From: Nemopilema nomurai
Lineage: Eukaryota; Cnidaria; Scyphozoa; Rhizostomeae; Rhizostomatidae
DNA: 64,000 nt
Direction: 5' to 3'
NCBI GenBank assembly: GCA_003864495.1
Contig: ML133472.1
Span: 806,001 to 870,000 of the forward strand
The notes below the pieces were generated by a model. It was given only the letters and a program-made list of their open reading frames with translations, had not been told where the DNA came from and did not search any database. Positions 45,901-64,000 of the stretch are shown here, piece after piece. A program made the translations under genes and the position numbers. The first letter of the stretch is position 1. Every line of letters begins with the position of its first letter.

Positions 45901-48541
45901 TGTAACTCTTTAATGATATACAAATACTTGGACTAGTTTGCCAGAGAATGATTGTTTATTTAACAACAACTAGCATCTTGAAACTGTAACATTTAATGAT
46001 TTATCGGTTGGGTTCTTCTTAGGATGGTGAAGATATGTTAGATGCGATGGGGCTAGGCCAATAGGCCTAAGCCTCGAATAAGTAGAACACGAGAGAGACA
46101 CTTCTTTGATGGCGTCTCTATTCATTCAACAGCAAGACTAACTCCAACCATAGTTTCCAACGTAATCAACGCACACACATAACATGAACGGAAGGTAATT
46201 AAGAGAAAAATACGAACGTCACAATACATGTTGACAGACAAACACATTGCCATTAGAAAGGCGTTAACTAACACAACAGGACTCATTAGCACATGTGACT
46301 GTAAGAAGCAACTGAGATATTACGAAATCGGACACGAAAGCCAATCGTTACAAAACCAATCTCAAAATTGTTAGAAAGTGGTCTATATGATCACCAAGCA
46401 CGTGTTCGATTATTCTGGACAGAGGAACCCAAGCTCTAAGTAGAAATCTCCCAACTGTTTTTAGAAGATATACAATGTAGCAGTGTCGCCATTTGTGCTT
46501 AAAATTTCTTCGATAAAACATAAATACAGTTGCACAGCTATGGGCAATGGGGAAATGGGGAATCTTTATGGACGTTTTTAAGAGATTCTTGCTATTTTTG
46601 CAGACTTTTACGGTTGCCTAAAATCAATTTTTTTCTTTTGCAAGATATCAACGAGTGCGAAAGCATCCCTTGTCAAAATGGTGGAACTTGTTCTGACAGA
46701 GTTAATGGCTACAGCTGCAACTGTCTTTCCGGATTCAATGGAGGACAATGCCAAACAAGTATAAATACTTGCTTGAATCTTGCTCTGTTTATTACATGCT
46801 TTGTGGTGGTAAAGAGAGATTATTGAACTAGCAACTGTACATAATTAAACATTTAGTTTAAGCACTAGTAGACATCCGAAAAGCAACATAGGTTTTTATG
46901 AAAAGATCACAGGTAGGCATTTTGAATCCTTTTCTTTCAACAGACATAAACGAATGTGCAAGCAACCCATGCCAGAACTCCGGAACATGCACGGACATGG
47001 TCAATGGATATTCTTGCCAGTGCTTGCCAGGATTCACAGGGACCAACTGCGAAACAGGTAGCCCTGCACAGGGACGCAGGCACCCGGGGAAAGCGCGGGT
47101 AACTGCCCCTCCAACAAATGCAGGCGTCCCTGTTCTTAATTCACTTAAATGTAGCGAGAGAATTGGCATTGTGCAGCATCAGTTTGAATAAATCACGTGA
47201 CATCTATTGAAAAGAACGCCCTTGAGAGCGACCTAGCCTACACCGAAGCACGCGAGGCGAATCTAGAACAAAAGATTTTCAAGTTCACAAAAGCATAAGC
47301 AACGATAGATCTAAATATAATTTGGTCGAAAATTTTCATAGGCTACAAACGGTATATTAAAGCTGTATTTGTTTGTCCAAGCAGTTACACCACAGAAGTT
47401 AGAGAGAAAACGAGGATGGTTCTAGCTTTTCCTAGAATTAAGAACATTCTAAAACTAATACGATAGTGTTATTCTGCAATCGGCAAAAGGAACCCAATTG
47501 AATGGAAATAGCTCAGATGCTAAAGCAGAGATTGAGAAGAACTCAAAGTTATTGGTTTGGTTTCAACGTGACCCTTTGCGAGCAAAGTAAGGCTCGAAGC
47601 AAGACTTATTTGAAGTTGCCCAATAGCAACAATATTCTCGTCAGTATATGTTTTTGCGCAATCTGGATTCTCTAAAAGATTTTTCTTGTTGTGAGCAAAG
47701 TAAGGCTCGAAACAAGACTTATTTGAAGTTGCCCAATAGCAACAATATTCTCGTCAGGATATGTTTTTGCGCAATCTGGATTCTCTAAGAGATTTTTGTT
47801 GTTGTGAGCAAAGTAAGGCTCGAAACAAGACTTATTTGAAGTTGCCCAATAGCAACAATATTCTCGTCAGTATATGTTTTTGCGCAATCTGGATTCTCTA
47901 AAAGATTTTTCTTGTTGTGAGCAAAGTAAGGCTCGAAACAAGACTTATTTGAAGTTGCCCAATAGCAACAATATTCTCGTCAGTATATGTTTTTGCGCAA
48001 TCTGGATTCTCTAAAAGATTTTTCTTGTTGTGAGCAAAGTAAGGCACGAAAAAAGACTTATTAGAGTGCTGTTTTATTTACCCGTTTTTATAACATATCT
48101 TATATGAAACTGATTTTCTACAGATATCGACGATTGCGCAAGCAGCCCATGCAAGAACGGGGGTACATGCGTCGATGGCGTGAACCAGTGGTCGTGCACT
48201 TGTCCCCTGGTCAATTACTGACAGGATCTTCAGGGAGCATCGCAAGCAAGAACTTTCCTTACTACTACCCCAATAACGACGATTGCACATGGAATATTGA
48301 CGTAGGAATTGGCTCGAGGGTCAGGATCGAATTTCTTTTCTTTGAACTTGAGGTTCACAGTGATTGCGTTGACTACGTTTCGATCACTGAGGGAGCGTCG
48401 AATACTCACATCGCAAAATTGTGCGGAAGTAGTCTGACTCAGACAATATTTGAGTCAACAACGCACACCGTTAGAATAAAATTCCATTCTGATTACTCAA
48501 TTATTAGGAAAGGATTTTCGTTGGTATGGAGGAGTTTATGA
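42952..48541 (+). CDS. array gene 2: PAN-EGF(x4) with frame-broken EGF7/CUB end
   Basis: Exons: 42,952-43,308 (signal peptide and PAN), 43,477-43,609, EGF1 43,753-43,866, EGF2 45,665-45,778, EGF3 46,645-46,758, EGF4 46,944-47,057, then 48,124-48,541. The first six are open and phase-matched. The signal peptide begins [20 protein letters not shown]5 and EGF6 are deleted. The last exon fuses the first two thirds of EGF7 directly to CUB with one C too few, so the EGF frame stops at TGA 48,219-48,221. The predicted product is thus signal, PAN, linker, four EGFs and a truncated fifth, without CUB. The CUB frame itself stays open for 107 codons. A cryptic acceptor before 48,225 (CTGACAG) would enter CUB in frame from EGF4, a possible rescue. 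It may be a shortened gene or an early pseudogene. Confidence 0.7.
44042..44367 (+). mobile_element. tRNA-derived SINE in gene 2 intron (same insertion as gene 1)
   Basis: 326 bp at the homologous position, with flanks AGACAATATT (44,032, one change) and AGACAACATT (44,368). It has the same A and B boxes, tail and embedded EGF1 fragment as the gene 1 element, so it was duplicated with the unit rather than inserted twice. Confidence 0.88.
47580..48062. repeat. 113-bp minisatellite in gene 2, four full units plus a partial
   Basis: Unit starts are at 47,580, 47,693, 47,806, 47,919 and 48,032, all exactly 113 apart. It is immediately preceded by the only surviving piece of EGF6 (GGTTTCAACGTGACCC). 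Confidence 0.9.
48124..48541 (+). pseudogene. gene 2 fused EGF7/CUB exon, frameshifted
   Basis: EGF7 runs to TGCACTTGTCCCC and then continues as TGGTCAATTACTGACAGG of the CUB exon. The intron, the end of EGF7 and the first CUB Cys are gone. The shared GGTCA in both parents marks the junction. Gene 1 has five C at this point and this copy four. With five C the fusion would have been in frame. Confidence 0.85.
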
Positions 48542-51500
48542 ATGGGAAATATATATTCTCAACCTTTCATCGGAGAGTTTGCACCCTAATGAAGCAATTT
48601 GCTATTACATAAGAATTTATATTGCTTGACATCAAATAAAGAATTAGCTCTTGTTTGGCAGGTGATAGCCTTAAGAAACATTGATCGAAGAAATTCTCAA
48701 GAATTACTACCATTTGCTTGGCCTGATAGATAATTAAAATGACTGATGCAAAGTCCAAATACTGTAGGCATTAAGTTCCACACTGATTTATCCATAAATA
48801 AAACATGAATTTCATTGTTATGGAGAAAAATATAAAGAGGAAGAAAATTGCCTGTTTTTCCGGGTTTGGATCGTAATTAGGCTGTATGCCATCATTGTTT
48901 TGCTTTAACGAATGATTAAATTAAAGATTTTTTAGCTATTGGAAGCTGACATTAGCTCAAAATAGAAATTCTTCCAAACTTAAGATTTTACGTCAAAATC
49001 CAACAACTCATAGCCCGTAAATGGTGGCAAGTCAACAGTCAACGGAAAGTAAGTATGAATAAATTCCAAAATTGTAAAGATTAATTTAATGAACTGTGCA
49101 AACAAAAAGTACAAATCATGATAGAATTAACTCTTTATTTAAATTTTTCGTGATTTCAATAACTGTATTTAGTAACAAGTTTAGCTTAGGAAGTTGAAAG
49201 AGATGATAAATTTCAAAGACCCATAAACAAATGCTTCAAACGCAGAATAGTAGATCAGTATCGCTGCACTCATTCATCTACCTTTCGTTAAATTAGCTTA
49301 CGATGAATGATAGTACAATATATTAATCAGGAGACACTTTAGCCTCCTATAGTTATGGTAGGCTTGAAAACTTTGAAATTCACTTACATGTCTACAAATA
49401 GACAGTAAAAGGCGTTGAATACGTAATAATATGAACCGAGCGTAGTAATGTGATTTGCACATGATCTTAACTTGACTTTGATTTTTGACTCAATTTTTTT
49501 TCTCAAATATGACCGCACTTTAAAAACATTTAATCTGGAAATGTAGCTATGTCTTAAAACTGAGAATTTTTGCAACTGCATGGAGTTAGATTCAGATGAA
49601 CCTACCGTGACTTTTAAATTCGTGTTTGCTCCAACTGGTGGTTTTAATAGCTATATGAACGCTTTTGAATGACTTTTTAAATTATATTAGCTCCGTTGCT
49701 TGCAACAATTTGCATGGAATACGAAACATCTAATGCATCAAATGGACTCTAAAACTGAACTTGAACAACAAAATTTGTCATGGGTTTTGGAGAATTGCAA
49801 AGTTGGAGAGTTACAGAGTTTGAGAATTGTCCATTTTCGTGCTTATTCAACTGCCTATTATCAAGAGCCAAAAACTATAAATTTGTCTCTTCCAGCTGGT
49901 GACTCCACAGACTAGTAGGCTTTCAAATGCATAACAAGATGCAGTGGAAGACCTCGCATGAATGTAGAGTGGAGCGGAGAAAAGCTTACAATAAAACAAG
50001 AGCATAGTTCAGCAGCCTTTCAATAATAGAAGCTAAACGTTTGGAATTAGTTAGAAAAGGTTTTGAATAGTGAGAGGTGTCAAAAATTGAGACCAGCGTC
50101 TCGCTTTTGCTGGTCATAGCCGCAGTGCACAGTAGGCTAGCTAGTTTTCTCGAGGTTTTGCTTGACACAAAACTGGAAAAACCGCTCTTGTATTTGTTTG
50201 AGATTAGATTGGCGTGGTTTTTCAAACGTCTCTTTTCCTAAAAGAGCGGATAAGTGAGTTTGTTTTTGCCTTTTAACTCTAATTCAATTTAAAGAACTTG
50301 CGATGCTACTTTAATCTAAAATAGCTTTGAGAAGACACATCCAACAATCTTATTCGGAAATATGTTTTTTAGGTGGCGGCCTTTCGAGGAAGCTTCTTAC
50401 GAGTTTTGCAGCAGTCTTTTTTGTTGCGAAAGTTTCTTTAAGCCAAGATAATCCAGCAACTTCCAAGCAATACAAACATGAAACAAACAAGGGTTGGTGC
50501 AGCTTGAATTTCAGGGAAGGGCAACTTGGAGAGAGCTTTGACTGAACATTGTGAACTTTGAGTTGAGTTATCGAGCTGCGAATAAGCTTCAAGATCATTG
50601 AATGGACGTTGTGTGAACTTTAATGAACACAGAATGAAAGTTTTTTAGTATTAACGTAAATCCTTGAATTAGCCCTCTGGGGGCTTATTTATTTTTGATA
50701 TTTTTTATGGGGGCTTAATCGAAGGGCGGCTTATTCGAGAGAGGGCTTATTCGAGGGAGGGGGCTTATAAATTTACCTGAAACTTGTTACATGAAAAGAT
50801 AATTTTTAAAATTTCTTTCTTTTCATAACATATAAAATAATCTAAATATGAAGTAAAATTTGATAAAGTTAATAACAAAAATACAAATTTTTGTGGTAAT
50901 TCACTAAAATGCCAAAGGCAACCTCAAAAGTCGGAAATCAAAAATTCGAGGGTTGGCCTATTGAAATTTTGTAGTTCTTGGGTGAGGGCTTATTCGAGGG
51001 ACGGGGGGGGGCCAATTCGAGGATTTACGGTAATTGAATTTCTTGAAAGCCGAATCAGGTTTTGAACATTGGATGTTAATTTTTGGACATTGAATGATAG
51101 TTCTGGAATTTTGCAACAAGGGGCATGATTTAACCCGATCAAACGCGTTAAACATTTCACCCAACGTTTACAAATCGATGTTGAATGAAGTTCGATCTTG
51201 TTCAAAAACAAAATTTATTGTAAGGAATGTTGGATACGTTTGACCGCTCCATCCAACACTTCATGCAACATTTCCGGGGCCTGGGCATAATTCCGAAATT
51301 CATTTTTATTTGAGCGTCGAGTTTCCTACTTGTCTTTCTAAATTGTCTAGCAACCCGAAGAGTCCTCCATTTACAGGTCACAAAAGACTTCTCTTGTTTT
51401 TAGCTGTCCCTCCCTTCATCTTCCGTCATGTCGAAAGGGTACAGCCTGGCATAATGGCTGCCTTTGTTTCAACTAGGTGTTTTGAAATGCGCCTTTTTAC

Positions 51501-52215
51501 CACCTGTAAACCAGTGCTGTAATCATTTCGCTGCGCAGGCAGGCATCGAAGTTCTGGTTGAAATGCCGTGTGTTCTCTGAGCTTGAACGGGGTTTATCCT
51601 TTGAGCAAACATACACAGTCTGAAAGTGACTGTAATTAGAAGGCATTGCTTACCATCATCTGGTGGCCTTCGAATCAAAGGCTGCATACAAAATCAGAGC
51701 ATAGCAGATAGAAGTATACTGTATAGTCAATTATGCTGCCTGGGAATTGAGGCTGACCTCTTTTTGAGGGCTACAACAGAACGGCACCTGCATGCCATTC
51801 ACTCGCTTTCTGCCGCAAATCAGGGTACGCTTCCAAGTTAATGGGAAGCTCAATGGATAGAATATAGTACTTTGGTTGGTTCAATAAGTTCTGCCACAGA
51901 AGCCCGCTCTTCGTTGAAAAGGAAGCAGTTTGTATGCGATGAAGCTGTCAACTTTAACCAGGTAAAGTTGTGTTAGAAGCATCCAGTAATCTGATTTGGG
52001 GTGTGCAAAGGTGTCTTTAACAAAAAAGGAAGTTGATATCAAGGACGGGATTCAAGTAAATTGGCCAATTGTGTTCTAGCCGTTTTAGAGATTTGAAGAT
52101 TATAAATGGAAGATTCAAAAGCCTTTTCGTGTATTGATTTATTAACCACTTCTACTATAGCTTAGTGAAGTCTTTAGTGACAGTACCTCTGGACTTGGAA
52201 AAGCTGCTGGGTCCT
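48542..52215. other. spacer between gene 2 and gene 3
   Basis: Homologous to the other spacers. AATAAA occurs at 48,635 and 48,797. From about 49,780 to 51,032 it carries about 1.25 kb not found in the other units, replacing about 120-250 bp of them, and this extra block ends with a MITE-like element. Confidence 0.6.
50653..51032. repeat. MITE-like element, CTTATTCGAGG family (copy b)
   Basis: The left end GTAAATCCTTGAATTAGCCC and the right end GCCAATTCGAGGATTTAC are inverted repeats. G-rich CTTATTCGAGG blocks lie near both ends around an AT-rich centre, matching 31,435-31,823. Confidence 0.75.
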
Positions 52216-52247
52216 TATATACACCTGGCCCATCTATTGCACAGGTT
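52216..52247 (+). promoter_or_regulatory. TATA box of array gene 3
   Basis: TATATA at 52,216-52,221, 32 bp before the ATG at 52,248, identical in layout to genes 2 and 4. Confidence 0.4.
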
Positions 52248-57491
<5,244 letters not shown>

Positions 57492-60091
57492 ATGGGAAAT
57501 ATATATTCTCAACCTTTCATCGGAGAGTTTGCACCCTAATGAAGCAATTTGCTATTACATAAGAATTTATATTGCTTGACATCAAATAAAGAATTAGCTC
57601 TTGTTTGGCAGGTGATAGCCTTAAGAAACATTGATCGAAGAAATTCTCAAGAATTACTACCATTTGCTTGGCCTGATAGATAATTAAAATGACTGATGCA
57701 AAGTCCAAATACTGTAGGCATTAAGTTCCACACTGATTTATCCATAAATAAAACATGAATTTCATTGTTATGGAGAAAAATATAAAGAGGAAGAGAATTG
57801 CCTGTTTTTCCGGGTTTGGATCGTAATTAGGCTGTATGCCATCATTGTTTTGCTTTAACGAATGATTAAATTAAAGATTTTTTAGCTATTGGAAGCTGAC
57901 ATTAGCTCAAAATAGAAATTCTTCCAAACTTAAAATTTTACGTCAAAATCCAACAACTCATAGCCCGTAAATGGTGGCAAGTCAACAGTCAACGGAAAGT
58001 AAGTATGAATAAATTCCCAAATTGTAAAGATTAATTTAATGAACTGTGCAAACAAAAAGTACAAATCATGATAGAATTAACTCTTTATTTAAATTTTTCG
58101 TGATTTCAATAACTGTATTTAGTAACAAGTTTAGCTTAGGAAGTTGAAAGAGATGATAAATTTCAAAGACCCATAAACAAATGCTTCAAACGCAGAATAG
58201 TAGATCAGTATCGCTGCACTCATTCATCTACCTTTCGTTAAATTAGCTTACGATGAATGATAGTACAATATATTAATCAGGAGACACTTTAGCCTCCTAT
58301 AGTTATGGTAGGCTTTAAAACTTTGAAATTCACTTACATGTCTACAAATAGACAGTAAAAGGCGTTGAATACGTAATAATATGAACCGAGTGTAATTATG
58401 TGATTTGCATATGATCTTAACTTGACTTTGATTTTTGACTCAATTTTTTTCTCAAATATGAACGCACTTTAAAAACATTTAATCTAGAAATGTAGCCATG
58501 CCTTAAAACTGAGAATTTTTGTAACTGCATGGAGTTAGATTCAGATGAACCTACCGTGACTTTTAAATTCGTGTTTGCTCCACCTGGTTTTAATAGCTAT
58601 ATGAACGCTTTTGAATGACTTTTTAAATTATATTAGCTCCGTTGCTTGCAACAATTTGCATGGAATACGAAACATCTAATGCATCAAATGGACTCTAAAA
58701 CTGAATTTGAACTTGAACAACAAAATTTGTTATTGGTTTCAACGTTTTAATAAAGAAAAGGCAACCAAGATCCGTACAGGTTTCCCTCAAATGACTGCGA
58801 AAGCCTTTACACTTTGACAACGCACAGGAAAAATCGATTTCGAGTTCAAAAACTAAATTTGTTGAATTTTGTAATTGAATTTCTTGAAAGCCGAATGAGG
58901 TTTTGAACATAGGATGTTAATTTTTGAACATTGGATGTTAATTTTTGAACATTGAGTGAAAGATCTTGAATTTTGCAACAAGGGGCTTGATATAACCCGG
59001 TCAAACGTGTTAAACATTTCACCCAACGTTTGCAAATCGATGTTGAATGAAGTTCGATCTCGTTCAAAAACAAAATTTGTTGTAAGGAATGTTGGATACG
59101 TTTGACCGCTCCATCCAACACTTCATGCAACATTTCCGGGGCCTGGGCATAATTCCGAAATTCATTTTTATTTGAGCGTCGAGTTTCCAGCTTGACTTTC
59201 TAAACTGTCCAGCAACCCGAGAGTCCTCCATTTACAGAGTCCTCCATTTACAGGTCACAAAAGACTTCTCTTGTTTTTAGCTGTCCCTCCCTTCATCTTC
59301 CGTCATGTCGAAAGGGTACAGCCTGGCATAATTGCTGCCTTTGTTTCAACTAGGTGTTTTGAAATGCGCCTTTTTACCATCTGTAAACCAGTGCTGTAAT
59401 CATTTCGCTGCGCAGGCAGGCATCGAAGTTCTGGTTGAAATGCCGTGTGTTCTCTGAGCTTGAACGGGGTTTATCCTTTGAGCAAACATACACAGTCTGA
59501 AAGTGACTGTAATTAGAAGGCATTGCTTACCATCATCTGGTGGCCTTCGAATCAAAGGCTGCATACAAAATCAGAGCATAGCAGATAGAAGTATACTGTA
59601 TAGTCAATTATGTTGCTTGGGAATTAAGGCTGACCTCTTTTTGAGGGCTACAACAGAACGGCACCTGCATGCCATTCACTCGCTTTTTGCCGCAAATCAG
59701 GGTACGCTTCCAAGTTAATGGGAAGCTCAATGGATAGAATATAGTACTTTGGTTGGTTCAATAAGTTCTGCCACAGAAGCCCGCTCTTCGTTGAAAAGGA
59801 AGCAGTTTGTATGCGATGAAGCTGTCAACTTTAACCAGGTAAAGTTGTGTTAGAAGCATCCAGTAATCTGATTTGGGGTGTGCAAAGGTGTCTTTAACAA
59901 AAAAGAAGTTGATATCAAGGACGGGATTCAAGTAAATTGGCCAATTGTGTTCTAGCCGTTTTAGAGATTTGAAGATTATAAATGGAAGATTCAAAAGCCT
60001 TTTCGTGTATTGATTTATTAACCACTTCTACTATAGCTTAGTGAAGTCTTTAGTGACAGTACCTCTGGACTTGGAAAAGCTGCTGGGTCCT
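57492..60091. other. spacer between gene 3 and gene 4
   Basis: Array-unit 3' flank with AATAAA at 57,585 and 57,747. It lacks the 1.25-kb block of the previous spacer. No gene is recognised. Confidence 0.6.
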
Positions 60092-60123
60092 TATATACAC
60101 CTGGCCCATCTATTGCACAGGTT
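60092..60123 (+). promoter_or_regulatory. TATA box of array gene 4
   Basis: TATATA at 60,092-60,097, 32 bp before the ATG at 60,124. Confidence 0.4.
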
Positions 60124-63998
<3,875 letters not shown>

Positions 63999-64000
63999 AG

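Noticed and set aside
48104..48123. ATG upstream of the fused EGF7/CUB exon giving a 145-codon frame
   Set aside because: The frame crosses the splice acceptor and reads EGF7 in the wrong frame. Only the CUB part is meaningful.

Overview
The window looks like AT-rich nuclear DNA from an invertebrate animal, most likely an anthozoan cnidarian. This is an inference from the domain repertoire (PAN/Apple, EGF and CUB in one secreted protein), an intronless-CDS rhodopsin-class receptor, short phase-1 EGF exons with GT/AG introns, and many short inverted-repeat elements plus a tRNA-derived SINE. I cannot name the species.

Positions 1-32,300 are gene-poor. The one clear gene there is a complete class A GPCR of 323 residues (19,790-20,761, +), whose coding region sits in one exon behind a splice acceptor. 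A TATA box, a TCAGTT initiator 32 bp further on, and a short exon ending in GTAAGT at 10,869-10,937 form a convincing core promoter with a 5' leader exon. It may serve the receptor 8.8 kb downstream, which cannot be proved from sequence. The rest is non-coding, with inverted-repeat (MITE-like) elements at 546-922, about 4,060-4,430, 24,303-25,000 and 31,435-31,823, a 112-bp foldback at 14,696-14,806, and a near-perfect octamer satellite of about 30 units at 25,467-25,709.

Positions 32,400-64,000 are a head-to-tail array of four closely related genes on the + strand, with unit lengths of about 10.0, 9.3 and 7.9 kb and the fourth cut by the window end. The encoded protein is predicted to be secreted: signal peptide, PAN/Apple domain, Cys-rich linker, a row of 38-residue EGF modules (each one 114-nt phase-1 exon), and a C-terminal CUB domain. 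Copy 1 is intact (10 EGF/CUB/PAN coding exons plus a small first exon; about 535 aa, seven EGFs). Copy 2 has lost EGF5 and EGF6, and EGF7 is fused to CUB out of frame. Copy 3 has the same 3' lesion plus a one-base deletion in the PAN exon. Copy 4 is intact as far as it is visible (through EGF4).

The array is structurally active. Copies 2-4 have a different 5' end (own TATA, ATG and 13 codons) joined exactly where copy 1 has a splice acceptor. A SINE with a 10-bp target-site duplication is present in copies 1 and 2 and absent in 3 and 4, while other markers group 1 with 4 and 2 with 3, so the paralogues are mosaics. The SINE's tRNA-like head contains a fragment of the neighbouring EGF1 exon between its A and B boxes. 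A 113-bp minisatellite has amplified the EGF6 splice donor. A Tc1/mariner transposase remnant lies in one intron of copy 1.
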